This document shows positions 10,884 through 22,495 of a stretch of DNA of 64,000 bases, in pieces (positions within the stretch are counted from its first letter, which is position 1; every line of letters begins with the position of its first letter). Where the stretch lies: positions 9,512,499-9,576,498 of the forward strand of contig NC_060956.1 in the NCBI RefSeq assembly GCF_910589235.1, written 5' to 3'. Both the position numbers and the translations under genes were made by a program. The stretch is from Vespa crabro (taxonomy: Eukaryota; Arthropoda; Insecta; Hymenoptera; Vespidae). The notes beneath the pieces were generated by a model that was not told where the DNA came from, searched no databases, and saw nothing but the letters and a program-made list of their open reading frames with translations.

Positions 10884-12280
10884 TATTATCCAGATCGCAT
10901 TAGGTCGCGTAAAATTTTCAATAAAAATTAATTTTCAATACATTTTATAATATATATATATAGTCGAAATTAGACATTATATATATATATATATCTTGAC
11001 AGTCTTTAAATCTTCCAATTACATTGTCGATGAAATTTCATAGATTATAAATATTTCGAATATTTCTAATTATATCATTAATTATTATACCAAACAGTAT
11101 ATTCATGTAATTATAAATCTCCGATCACGTATTTGTAGTCATTTACAGGAACTTCTAATATTTCTTTTAACATTCACATTCTATTTCCCTGTTTTTCTTT
11201 TTTTTTCTTTTTTTTTTTAAGATAATACAAAATTCGAATTTGAATTTTTTGTTATGGAACCACGTTCAAGTTTAATTTTCGATAATAATAAAGTCTCTCT
11301 CGTATCACCTCCTCAAACATGCATCATTTTTATATATTCTGTTTATACATTGATCGTGTTCAAAGGTATCGTTAACTATCTTCCTTTTTATGTCACTCTT
11401 TGATATTACCCACTTTTTACAAAATTAACTTTGGAAAAATGTTGTTTTCGAAATTTTGTATCAAAGCAATTATAGATGACGGAAAGATGTAAATTTAAAT
11501 TTATGGACATAACGAAAAATTCTCCAGCTATTTTCAAACTTCTCCATTCTTTTCTGACTTTTATCAAAATTTATATAAAGATTAATTATAAATATATTGA
11601 ATTGAAAGATTATTTTTTAATAACCTCAAGTTTATTATAATTTTTTATAATGATAAAAAGTTAACGAAATAGTCTATTCGTAATATTTATTTTTATAATT
11701 ATTTTTCTTTTAATCTACGATATCCTAATTCAAAACTTGCATATATTTTATTAAAACATTTAAATCATTTATCATATTTTTTATGAGATAAGCAAACTCA
11801 TAGTCAACTAAGCAAATAATAGGAACAATAAATATTACTGATGGTTGATTATAACTTATAAGCCAGTTGAATATCTTCTTTGTTAAAAACAATATTATGT
11901 AGACAGAAATAATACATGTATATGATACAATACCTAGATATTTAAAAAAACTACAATCGAAAATTATAGACTACAAAATTATAAACAAATAATATCTGAA
12001 ATGTTACAAAATATACAAACAAATATAACAAAATGTCGATTGCCCACACGATATTGTAATGATTACATTAAACTTTATTTAATTAAGTAAGCTATTAGAT
12101 ATTTATTTTGTTATTATTAATTAATTTTAAAGATTTTATTTGCAATTAAGAGACATAGTAACTTTTAAAATATTTAACACATGAAGTCATGGAAGTTTTC
12201 TTAATAATTTTTTTTTTTTCTTTTTTTTTCCTATTACTTTCAACAAATGAGGTATTCAATTGACCCTTAAATCATAATTA
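10884..12280. other. AT-rich sequence, no gene seen
   Basis: About 1.4 kb of AT-rich filler with short TA runs near 10950-10995. Confidence 0.6.
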
Positions 12281-12284
12281 ACCT

Positions 12285-12360
12285 ATGTGTGCGTACATGC
12301 GTGCGTGTGCACGTGCGTTTGTCTGTAAGTATGCGTGTGTGCATGTGTGTGTATGTACAT
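12285..12360. repeat. Degenerate GT/GTGC repeat
   Basis: A decayed GT-type microsatellite with GCGT and ATGT variants. Confidence 0.8.
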
Positions 12361-12479
12361 TCATTAAACTCATAAAAATTCGTATATGGATATTTACTTA
12401 TAGTATACAAATTAAATTAGGAAAAGCTAAAAGTGATCAGCAGAATACTTAAGTATTCTGTATTTCTAAAGCATGAATT

Positions 12480-12790
12480 ACGATGAAAGAGAAAACCGAA
12501 TATTTAGACATTGCCGCAAGGACGATCAAACGACGTGTTAATTAGAGCGAAGCTCAGCCTTCGAGAATCAGTGGGAAATCTTGCTAATTGCTTCGTAACT
12601 CTTCGGAGAGTCTCAAGTCGGTGTCTCCTTTTGGGATCGCAACCATCATTGCATACGCTTCAACTTTTCCTCTCGACTTCTCTACGTTGTCGTTTTTCGC
12701 TTGCGAGTCGACAAATGTTACGAAAGGAAGAGGGGGAAATGGGAGAGAAAAGGATGAATTGGAAGGATTGAAAATAAAAGAGAAAAGAAG
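12480..12790. other. GC-enriched island, several frames open
   Basis: Two plus frames and two minus frames are open over the same 250 bases. That points to composition rather than one coding frame. It may be a conserved regulatory block. Confidence 0.25.
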
Positions 12791-12806
12791 ATAGAGATAA
12801 AGATAA

Positions 12807-12815
<9 letters not shown>

Positions 12816-12847
<32 letters not shown>
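12816..12847. repeat. (GA)n microsatellite
   Basis: Pure GA run. Confidence 0.95.
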
Positions 12848-12849
<2 letters not shown>

Positions 12850-13576
12850 GTTGAGATTGAAAAGCAGAAAGGTGCAAAGCTAGAAAGATTCACGAATTGA
12901 AAGAAAAAGACGTTCGATCGATCAAACGAAAGACAAACACGATAGACGGACCAATTTCTATCCTGAAATATCCACGTTTCATTTTCTTTTCCTTCTTTTT
13001 TTTCTCTTCTTTTTTTTTGTAGAAAATATCTTTTTTACGTTCCTCTGATATATGCAGAACAGTGCGCATTAATAAATGTCATTTCAATTATTCGATTTCC
13101 TCTTCTATCTCTTGACTTACCTAATTTCCATTAATATTATTATAGAAATTCAAGCTGAAATGCATTGAACTCGTTAAATTTTGCAATAATTATCACGTTG
13201 TTAAAATATTTAATACCTATATTTATGCAAAATATCATTACGCATTGCGTGTAATAATTATTTAAAATAATAATAGTAATAAATGATATTAATTATATAT
13301 TATATAATAAATAAACAAATTGATAAAATTTCATACATGTAAAAAAATATATACCAATAATAACAATCAAAATCTCTTGTTCGGTATTTCTCTCTTTCGG
13401 TATATTTGCTGTGTTATATAGAGAAATATCATAAAAGAAAATTGCAAAGAAAAGACTGCATTTTTCTAATATCATTATCGACGTGCACTATACCTATTTA
13501 CTACGAGAAAGCATCTATAATATAGACTCTATTTTATAAAGGAATAGTTACTCTTTACATTCATCATACGTACGTA
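12848..13576. other. AT-rich sequence, no gene seen
   Basis: A T-rich stretch at 12978-13030, then AT-rich filler. Confidence 0.6.
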
Positions 13577-13577
13577 T

Positions 13578-13609
<32 letters not shown>

Positions 13610-13666
13610 AATACATACATACATATATACATACATACATACCTGCATACCTACATACATACATAG
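13577..13666. repeat. (CATA)n microsatellite
   Basis: Tetranucleotide array with TATA and CTGC interruptions. Confidence 0.95.
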
Positions 13667-13839
13667 ATTAATCAACGAGTAATTAAGATAAATCGTTTGA
13701 CACGCTCACGTTGAGTACAAGCTTATTAATCTAATCTCAATCTTCCTTTATCTCTTTTTTTTTGCTTTCTTCAACGAACGACATGTACTTTAACAGGGGA
13801 AAAAAAAATACAACAGAAAGTAGAAATTGCCGGAGAGAA

Positions 13840-13990
13840 AAAAAGGCGTTCTAAAAGTTATTGAAGAGCCCTAAAAGTGCCGTCGGATAATCGCGTTAAT
13901 TAGAAGGTCGATGAATCTTCGAGTATTATACCGGACTTACTACTAATTACTTCGACGTTTCCGAACGACTTTCCGTGTTGAAACGACCCT
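13840..13990. other. Small GC-enriched island
   Basis: A short patch richer in CpG than its flanks, without a long ORF. Possible regulatory element only. Confidence 0.2.
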
Positions 13991-14100
13991 CCTCTTTATA
14001 TCTCATCTCTCCTATCCTCCTTTTTCTTCTCACAAAGAAAGTTCTTCTTACGAACAATCCGAGAAATCGAACTTTCGAATTAATTCGAACGATATAAGAG

Positions 14101-14110
14101 AAAAAGAGAA

Positions 14111-14191
<81 letters not shown>
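14101..14191. repeat. (GA)n microsatellite with AAAG interruptions
   Basis: About 90 bases of GA with three AA interruptions. Confidence 0.95.
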
Positions 14192-15302
14192 AATAATTAT
14201 CATTTTCTTGGATGAAAGCTTTTAAATTTACATCGTACTACGATATATGATATCTATTCGAAAGCTCACTTTTGTCGGGTAATTAACACTAAAAATGAAT
14301 AAAATTATTTATCTTTATCTTTCTTTCATTTTCTTTTCTACTATAGGACACATTGCTCTTGAAACTTTCTAAAGATTCACTTTTCAAAAAGAGGAGTGGT
14401 ATAAATATTCTATGTAATTTCGTGAAGGGATTCTCTTATTAATTATCACTGCGTGCGAGAGATAGTAAATGAAATAAGCGACGAACAGAATTAGACCCCG
14501 AATGCGAATCCTTTTTAGCCCATTTTATAAAGGAATTCATGAAATTTTCGCTCTTACAAAAACTAATTAAACCCTATATTTTTAATGCTATCCTTTCAAT
14601 CTCTTTATCTTTCTTTTTTTCTCCCGTTCTTTTTTTTCTTTTATATTCTTCTTTTTGTCTATATTTTTTTTTATATGCTGCAGTATGCAATCGTAGTTAT
14701 CCTCCATTTACCTATTCATCATGTAGATTTCATTGAATTTAATTAAGCAGGAACAATACGCAGTAATTTTGTAGAAAAAAAAAAGAAGAAAAATAATATT
14801 AAATAAAAGAGATTTCTGACGAAATGATGAACTAGATAGAAAGAGATAGAGATAGAAAGAGAGAAACAGAGATATCTAGGTTTACGTCTGTATAATGAAT
14901 TGAAATTCTGCCGTTGCAAAAATAACTCCGTAAGTAATTAATTTCAAAAAAAAAAACGAATTAAAAGAAGAAAGAAAAAGTAAAATTGAAAGATCTAGTG
15001 GATAGCCAGGTAGCCAATAATTTCCTGTATCAGCGTTAATGAAGCAATTATAATTTCGATAAGAGCAAGACATTGCTTTCATTATCCTGCGTCACTAGCA
15101 TTAAGCATTTTATGACGGATTATTTCAAGATGAAATATGGAATATTATATTAAAAGAGATGCGATCAAAGTAAAATATTTTAAATAAGCTCTTTGTACGT
15201 TGATATATCTTTATTAATATATTTATAAAATATAATATAATGTAATTAATAAAGCTTGATCAATCGACATTGATAAAGAACATATGAAATTATTAAAATA
15301 AT
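14192..15302. other. AT-rich sequence, no gene seen
   Basis: AT-rich filler with T-rich patches around 14610-14680. Confidence 0.6.
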
Positions 15303-15315
15303 TATTAATGTCTTC
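15303..15315. repeat. Target-site duplication, left copy
   Basis: TATTAATGTCTTC is identical to 17097-17109 and flanks the LINE remnant. This is the mark of target-primed insertion. Confidence 0.75.
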
Positions 15316-15790
15316 CATTGAAGCAAACGAGCTTCAAAAAGGGAAGAGAGACGATATATAATATATATATATTCTGCAGCACGTAATTAAGAAAGAACTA
15401 ATTAAGGACAAAGGGAAGCTTTTCACGTTTTTTGTAGATTTGAAAGCTGCGTTTGACAGAGTGAACCGAAGAATACTGTAGGAGGACTATGGAAAAACTG
15501 GTAGTAAGTGCTGCCCTTCATTGAAAGAATCAAAGTTATATATGAAAAAACGAGTTGTAAAATCAGAGTGAATGAAAAGAAATCGGAATTCTGGATAAGT
15601 GAAGGAATTAGATAAGGTTGCCCATTAAGTCCAATTCTATTCATACTACTCTTGGCGGACCTAAGGAAAAGATTTTGGGAAAAGAGATTTTGGAAAACGA
15701 GTTGAGAAAAGATCAGACGAGGGAGTAATCGTAGGAAAAGAAGTTTTGGAGCCTCGAATATGCCGATGATATTGTTTTTTAAAAACAATA
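15316..15790 (+). pseudogene. Reverse transcriptase domain, broken
   Basis: Motifs for the fingers/palm of a LINE reverse transcriptase are readable but spread over more than one frame. A one-base shift lies near 15371, and in-frame stops follow DRVNRRIL and precede GCPLSP. The palm motif reads EYADDIVF at 15756-15779 and is followed at once by TAA. In an intact family member this domain copies the element RNA into DNA at the target nick. This copy cannot do so. Confidence 0.85.
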
Positions 15791-15842
15791 AAAAAAAATA
15801 AAGAAAAAGCATTTGGAGTATAGGAGAAAAAATTTTCAGGGA

Positions 15843-16581
15843 TGATTATAATAGAAGAATGAAGATGTTCAATAGTTTGGTAGTGAGTATCACGGCTTAT
15901 GGAGTGGAGATATAGAGATGGAAGGAATTTATAGATCTGGAAAAAATTTAGACAAAATACATTAAGTGGACATTATATCTAGAAAAAGGTACGCTGGACT
16001 GTATTATCTATTAAGAAACGAAAAAGGAAAAATTGTGGCTTAGATTTGAAAAGAGAGCAGTAGATTTCGAAGAGAGAATAGAAAAACGTGAGCAGGGCAT
16101 CGCCAAGTAATATCTAGAAGAAAGAAGAAGAGAAAAGGAATATAAAAATAAGTTAGAGGAGAGATTGAAATTTTTCAAAGAATGCGGATACAGTCGGGAA
16201 GGAGTAGGCAGAATGAGGGATAAAGAATCAGGAATAGGAGCAGAACTAAGACAGAGAGGGTATGAAGTTCAAAGGCAGCAGCAATAGGTCAATATACAGG
16301 TATTGAAAAACAAAAGATATACAGAAGTATATGATGGGACTAGTGTGAGATACTTAGAAAAGAGAAGGTCAGGAAGCAGTCAAAAGATTTTAACTAGGGC
16401 TAGATGTGACAGTGCAGAAGCAGAGAATAAAGTCTGGCTAAAAGAAGAGGGAAAGAAATGTAAAATCTGTGGGAAAGATATTTTTGAGCATTGGATAAGG
16501 GAATGTAGAGAAGTAGAAATAATAAAGTTAGATTTACGTAAAATTTTGAGTGATTTAAGAGACGAAGTAGCAATAACATAG
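15843..16581 (+). pseudogene. LINE ORF2 C-terminal region with CCHC zinc-knuckle
   Basis: One reading frame covers nearly 740 bases with several stops, most where Trp or Gln codons are expected. Readable pieces include NSLVVSITAYGVEI, a Glu/Arg/Lys-rich helical segment, and CKICGKDIFEHWIREC at 16459-16506, which supplies the Cys and His ligands. The frame ends at TAG 16579-16581. About 150 or more residues expected between YADD and this segment are missing, so the copy carries an internal deletion. Confidence 0.8.
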
Positions 16582-17096
16582 CTCAAACAAAATGATAAAA
16601 TAAGAAATGAAAAGAAGGAGTTCAGCATGAATATTACAGAAGGATGAAGCAAGAAAGTGAATAATCAAAGAAAAGTTGATAAAATTTTAATAAATGTTAA
16701 AAGTTAAAAAATGAAATAAGTAAAATATTTAAAATTGAAGTTAAAGGTTAAAGTAATTAGAATGTTGCTCTGGGTTTATTAGTATTATTATTATTGTTTT
16801 TTGATCTTATTTGTTGGAATTTTGTTTTTAATGTTGTTTTGTTGAAGTGTTCAAAGTAATAATTAAAGTTTAAAGTTTTAAAAGGTAAAAGAATGCTAAA
16901 ACAAGTTATGTTAAAATAAATAATATAATATAATGCAATAAAATATAATATAGTATAATATAAAAAGTGATATAATGTAATATAAAATGGAAGAGAATTA
17001 TGACATAAGTGATATGAACTATTACGTGGAATATTGCAGCCAAGTCCTAATTCGAGGCCACCAGGCCGGAATGTATTAATTAATAAAATAAAAAAA

Positions 17097-17109
17097 TATT
17101 AATGTCTTC
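17097..17109. repeat. Target-site duplication, right copy
   Basis: Identical to 15303-15315; it directly follows the A-rich LINE tail. Confidence 0.75.
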
Positions 17110-18290
17110 GTAATTAAAATAAATAGATACTTTTGTTTGAAATAAATAAAACACATGTTATCGCATATATACCTATATAAAGAGTGTCCAAATTTTTTTC
17201 TATAAACGCCAAAACAAGTCAATTTTCTTTTTGTAAAAAAAGATAGATCCTTATCATAAATTCACCCTATTTGAATTAACATTTAAGAGAAGTTACAATC
17301 CCATAAAAAAATTTTAAATGGCAACAGGGATCAAGTGGTATGTAATTATTAAGATTTTTTAATTATCTTTACAACGATGCTATTTTTTCCTGTTCCTTTT
17401 TAAATTTTAAATCAATAATTTCTGATAAAACGAAAACGCATTTCGAAGTTTCAATTACAATTAAATGTAAATTCAGTTTTACAAACAACTTTTATTTTAT
17501 TAAATATTCAAAATGCATTAATAAAATCTTTTCTCGGTGATACGACGAAAATTTAGATTTTTTATACGTAATCTTATTTTTCGATTCTTCAAAAAAATCT
17601 TCATTTAACAAACAATACGCGAACTAAACGCCAAAAAACGTTTTTTAAGAAATCATATTCTATAATAATCCTGGTGAAAACATTTCCTTGCGTTATTATA
17701 TACTTCGTATATAATAAAATTCAATAATGTTATTTTCTTTTTTAGAATATCAAAACCACTCATAAAACATTTGACCACCTAAAAACTCTCCTGTTGATTG
17801 CTTTCACCTAAAATGGTTCTTTTCTTAGTTAAACGAAAATACGATGACAATTTAAGAAAAAATTTAAGAATAAACACCGCTGAAAAACTATTCCTTTCGT
17901 TCGATCTAATCTTTTTAATCTCGACACGTTGAGTGTTTTCCACTTATCGATACAAATCGACTCTAAATAGATGAATTGAAGATTGTGTTAAAGGTGTGTA
18001 AAATAAAATATTTACGAATATTTTTAGGTTTAATAAAATTTACTTTTAGAATTAATAAAAAGAAAGATCATCAGATTATCAAATTCAAGCATTTTTTTTT
18101 TATAAAATTACTATACATTTTATCAACCTCTTATAATTTATCGAAATGAAATGTTTGCGACTATTGCAAGCTGTTGATAAAATAATTATTAATAGAGTTA
18201 TGATAAAAATATGATTAAAAAATTACACAAGGAAATAAGCAATTATCTGTTACCTCCTGTCAGAATTATCTTTCAGTTATAACGATTTAA
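17110..18290. other. AT-rich sequence, no gene seen
   Basis: AT-rich filler. A GAGTGTCCAAATTTTTTT stretch near 17181 resembles some DNA-transposon ends, but I find no partner. Confidence 0.55.
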
Positions 18291-18322
18291 TCTCTCTCTC
18301 AATCTCTCTCTCATTCTCTCTC

Positions 18323-18368
<46 letters not shown>

Positions 18369-18390
18369 TCTTTCTCTCTCTCTCTCCCTC
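18291..18390. repeat. (CT)n microsatellite
   Basis: About 100 bases of CT with A, T and C interruptions. Confidence 0.95.
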
Positions 18391-18570
18391 AATAATTGTG
18401 AGTACATAGAAACTTTTATCATTATTAAAACCGGTAGAAATAGATACAGGATTTTGCTTTCCATTAATTGAATAATTCGAAACACTTGACTATAGGCGAC
18501 ATAACTCAACACATGAAAGTCATAAAAATACGTAAAGTATCTTCTATCGAGTCTAAACGAGTCTAAAACA

Positions 18571-18800
18571 CGTCAGAATTTAAGCAACGATATCGAAAAT
18601 TAATTAAGTGGTAACCTTATATTTAGAAATTTACTTTAATTTGTATCGCGATAATTCTGCACAATTTTAATTTAATCAATCAAACGTCAGAATTTAAGCA
18701 ACAATATCAAAAATTAATTAAGTGGTAATCTTATATTTAGAAATCTACCTTAATTTATATCGCGATAATACTACACATATTGAATTTTAATTTAATCAAC
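18571..18800. repeat. Tandem duplication, 114-bp unit, two copies
   Basis: Units start at 18571 and 18685 with CGTCAGAATTTAAGCAAC and stay closely alike to about 18684 and 18800, with scattered substitutions and one small insertion. Non-coding. Confidence 0.9.
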
Positions 18801-18970
18801 CTCATTCAATACAAAAATAAACTATCATCAATTTAATCAATCAATGATAGTTCAATTCAAAATACTCGATTTTTTTAATTATATGAAAGATTCAAATTAA
18901 ACGTTTATATTAAAATATATTTAGATTAATTTAGTTTATTTCAGCTAAGAGTTTCATCCGATTCTAGGAC

Positions 18971-19180
18971 GATTATTTTTATTTATACAACTTTTAAATA
19001 ATTCTTTTTATTTAAAACTATATGAATACGTAAGAGATCAATTAGATTTTCAATTATTTTATTTATATAACTTTTTAAATAAACATTTCTATTAAAACAT
19101 ATTTGAGAGATCAGCCGCAATTTAAAAGATTCTTGATTATTTTATTTATATAATTTTTAAAAACAAATACTCTATTATTG
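18971..19180. repeat. Degenerate tandem repeat, about 82-bp unit
   Basis: The motif ATTATTTTATTTATATAA, or close variants, begins units near 18971, 19052 and 19135. Unit bodies share ATTAAAACATAT-like and GAGATCA-like pieces. The copies are old and diverged. Confidence 0.6.
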
Positions 19181-20160
19181 AAATATACCGGGTTTTTACT
19201 AATATATATTTTTTTTATTATAACTGTTCTTAATAAAAAATTGAAATCATTTGTAGTGGTTACGATGTAAAATGAACAAATCTAAGTATTAATAATAATT
19301 TTATTTCTATTTTCTTGATGAAACGTGACTACATACTTACGTACATAGATACAAGGTTTTCAAGAATTTCATTGTGATTCTATCGTAAACAAGACCTTTG
19401 AAAAATAATCGAAGAAAATAAAAGAATTCGTAGGAAATCTCATGGGAAGTGCACTGAACTATCGGGATCGTAACACAGAAAGTTGTGCGTTTTCGACAAT
19501 AAATAAAAGCGATTCACCGAGTCGCGTAACTGCACACGATGCATCGGAGCTACAGATAGTATCGAGCATGAAATATGCTCTTCCATGTTTCATGGGGCAT
19601 CGATTTGTAGAGGAACATATATACATAGAGAAAAACAAAGAGAAAAAGAGAAAGACAAACGAAAGATCACGTTTATATTTTCGTGCAGAGTCACATTTAC
19701 AAAATTTCGTTTGCCACAAATCTATAATGTTATTTGTCTAAATACCGTGTGTATTAAGAGTATCAAATATTTGCAAAAAAATGTATCGAATATAAACGAG
19801 TCTAAACGAGTCTAATTATTAATAATATTTATTAATTAATTTAATGTACATTTAATTAAAAAAAAAACGAAATTATTTTATATGTAATATTAATAATAAT
19901 ATATAAATAAACATATTAAATTCTGTTAACTATTCATTTATATACAGACTGAAATATAAATTTATCTTATAATAGAAAATATAATATTAATATATGCAAG
20001 TATATTTCAATATAAATTAAAGACTCGAAAAGCTAATAATATCAGTTTATTTGTAACTATGATTATATGAAAATAATAAAGATCGAAGTATTCCATTAAA
20101 AAATAAATATTTTTCAAATCAAACGAATATTAAATATATTTTACAAGAATTATTATAGAA
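19181..20160. other. AT-rich sequence with weak island
   Basis: The part at 19440-19720 is slightly richer in G+C and open on both strands, so no coding call is made. The rest is AT filler. Confidence 0.45.
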
Positions 20161-20360
20161 TGATAAATAATTGACTATAGAAATCCTCTATTCTTGTCCC
20201 ACAAAGTGTTTTCATACTTTATTATTTACAAATAATCTCATAGCGAAGAGAAATCTGTTAATTCTGATAAATAATTGATTATTTATTCTTTTCTCGCAAA
20301 TAAAATTTGTATTATTTGTTATTTACAAATAATCTCATAATAAATAGAAATCTTCCATCA
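20161..20360. repeat. Diverged tandem duplication, 104-bp unit
   Basis: TGATAAATAATTGA opens both units (20161 and 20265), and TTATTTACAAATAATCTCAT recurs at the same relative position in each. Confidence 0.8.
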
Positions 20361-20990
20361 TTGGATTATTGATACTTTTTATTTTTTCACTACATATAAA
20401 CATTGCTAATACTAATATAAAAAAAAAGTTTAATTATATAAAGAAGGTACTCCCACAATGAAAAAACTCATGCCCACGAATGTACGTATATAATCAAAAG
20501 TATGAAAAAAAGTTTTTTTTTAAGATAAAAAAGTAAAAGAATAATAATCTAAAATAAATTACTTTTAAAGATAAATAAGTAACTTTAGAAAAGATTAAGA
20601 AAATGAAGCTCAATTTATATAGAACAATTTTTGTCCAGTTTTCTTATTTAACATCCAAGCTTATTTAAATCTTTACTGAATGAAAATCCCGTTAATAACA
20701 TCTTACATCTTCAAAGATTAATCTTCCCGGTGAAGATTTTCTTTAAGATGAGAATAACGAATAACTTTATATATAGAGAAAAATCAAACTTTTCCCAACT
20801 TCGAAGACAATTTGATCGAAGACAAGGGTCCACGATTACCGACGATTAAATACCAAGCTGAGAAAATTTAAAAACTTGAAACAATGATAAAAAAGGTAAA
20901 GAAAAAACAGAAAGAGAAAGAGGGAGAGAAAGAGAGAAACTAATAGCTACGCTTTTTTAAAATTGAAAAACTTAGAGAAAGTACGATGGA
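20361..20990. other. AT-rich sequence, no gene seen
   Basis: AT-rich filler ending in a short GA-rich patch near 20909-20937. Confidence 0.6.
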
Positions 20991-21015
20991 GTATTAAGTA
21001 TCGCGGTGACCGTCA

Positions 21016-21022
21016 TATATAA
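21016..21022 (+). promoter_or_regulatory. Possible TATA box
   Basis: TATATAA lies about 34-36 bases before CCAGTA (A at 21052), which could serve as an initiator. The spacing is a little long for a canonical pair. Confidence 0.3.
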
Positions 21023-21070
21023 GTCATATTTCCTTCCCCCTTCGACCCTCCAGTATAGTGAACGGTACGG

Positions 21071-21172
21071 ATGGATTTCGATCGGAGATATCGAAACGGT
21101 GGTACGTGCCAAGACGGTACTAGAGAAGTTAACAGTCCGAAAGTAGCTGCGGAAAAAGCGGTAAACTCGTAA
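21071..21172 (+). CDS. Possible first coding exon or short upstream ORF
   Basis: An ATG in good context (ACGGATGG) about 20 bases after the putative start site opens 33 codons, beginning MDFDRRYRNGG, to TAA. A splice-donor-like AAAGCG/GTAAAC occurs at about 21160, before the stop, so it might be a first exon. No family is recognisable. It may be non-coding. Confidence 0.2.
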   Translation: MDFDRRYRNGGTCQDGTREVNSPKVAAEKAVNS

Positions 21173-21693
21173 ATCGGCTAGCGAACGTCGACCACGTAGT
21201 CGTTTCGCGAATCCTTACTTCGTCTAGAGAAACTTGGCTGTTACCCTCAACTTTATGTCCACCGTCTTTCGAAGGAACTCGAACCTTAACCTCGACAGTC
21301 GAGGATATATATGTATCTATAACTAAAATAAAAATAAAGTCGAATCGCTTTGGCTTTGTACTCGATACGCGTTCAAACCAGTAGCTCTTCATCTTTGAAA
21401 CCTTATCATCTTTATCCATTTTTTCTCTTTTTCCTATTTCTTTCTTTTTTTCTTTTTCTTTTCATATCTCCGATATGAGATAAAATATCAGAACGAACTG
21501 TAAAAGCAGTACTACGGATAATGATATAACGATGAACACTCGACTCGTACATATGTCCTATCGTCGACTCGTCTAATGAGTATCACATAATGAAATCAGG
21601 AAAAAGAAACGAAAGCAAATGGATAGGACACCAAAGATATAATTAAAATTGATAGAATATTCCTACTTTAATATAGAAGCAAACTCTCTTTCT

Positions 21694-21696
<3 letters not shown>

Positions 21697-21755
<59 letters not shown>

Positions 21756-21772
21756 CTCTCTTTCTCCATTTC
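21697..21772. repeat. (CT)n microsatellite
   Basis: Long CT run followed by CCGT and TTTCTCC variants. Confidence 0.95.
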
Positions 21773-21837
21773 ACTCTCTAATTCTCCAAATAGACACTCG
21801 GAAAAAGTACTTGACTCGATTATGAAAATGTCTTCTC

Positions 21838-21900
21838 TTTCTCACCCTCTCCTTCCCTCCCTTCCCCCCTCTCTCTCTTTCTATCTATCTCTTTTCTCTT
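21838..21900. repeat. C/T-rich low-complexity tract
   Basis: Polypyrimidine mix of CTCC, CCCT and CTAT. Confidence 0.85.
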
Positions 21901-22495
21901 GATGACATTTTCTTCCTCTACCGTTCGTCGTTTCAAGATTCTCTTTGATCGCAATGAAAACGATAAGAATCGAATTGATGATAGGCATTATGAAGAATTA
22001 TTATGATTTACGAGAAACGTACTTTATTAAAGAATCTTCTCCGGACAAAAGTAAAAAGAAAAATATTTATTTATAATATAATATCATTCATAAATCACTT
22101 TATATCTAGTTCCATATAATAAAAAAAAAAAGAAAGAAAAAGAAAACAAAAGCAAAAAAGAAATGTTAAAAAAAATGATATACCAAGTTGAACATTATAA
22201 CTGATATATATTTTATTTTATGCATTAATAAGAAAAGTTCTTCGAAATGATAAATATTATACTGACGTTCTGAATACATATTGACAATTATCAAAATCAT
22301 CTTTTATTCATAACATTCAACACTAAAATACCATTAGTAATGATAGAAAATCGTTACCTCTCCGACAGGTAAATCAATTAAGTCAATTAACGATCTCATC
22401 AATGGAAATGTAAAAAGAAAGTTCATTGATAAAGATCAATAAATTTATTTTGAGTAATATTATAACAATATAGTGATCAATTCTTAAATTTATAT
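21901..22495. other. AT-rich sequence, no gene seen
   Basis: AT-rich filler with an A-rich stretch at 22122-22175. Confidence 0.6.

Larger units (their letters stand above)
15316..17096 (+). mobile_element. Non-LTR retrotransposon (LINE) remnant, 5'-truncated and decayed
   Basis: The element starts within the reverse transcriptase. A reading like KKGRETIYNIYI comes first, then FFVDLKAAFD at 15428-15457, a GCPLSP block at about 15616-15633 and the catalytic YADD at 15759-15770. After an internal deletion the frame resumes near 15843 and reaches a C-terminal CX2CX6HX4C zinc-knuckle at 16459-16506. Sense codons have become stops at several points, for example the Gln expected just before GCPLSP. 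The 3' tail is AT-rich and ends in AATAAA-like repeats. Exact 13-bp duplications flank it. The C-terminal layout resembles LINEs common in ants and wasps; the clade (R1/Jockey-like or other) is not certain. Confidence 0.88.
20995..21420. other. GC-enriched island with promoter-like features
   Basis: A sharply bounded CpG-containing block. The plus strand carries a TATA-like box, an initiator-like CCAGT and a short ORF (separate entries). One minus frame is also open for about 96 codons from an ATG at 21419, so orientation is not proven. Confidence 0.35.

Noticed and set aside
13577..13666. Regular repeats considered as a CRISPR array
   Set aside because: Tetranucleotide microsatellite without spacers, in an animal-type genome.
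19442..19815. Overlapping ORFs on both strands near 19.5 kb
   Set aside because: Mutually contradictory frames and only a slight G+C rise; no splice or start context.
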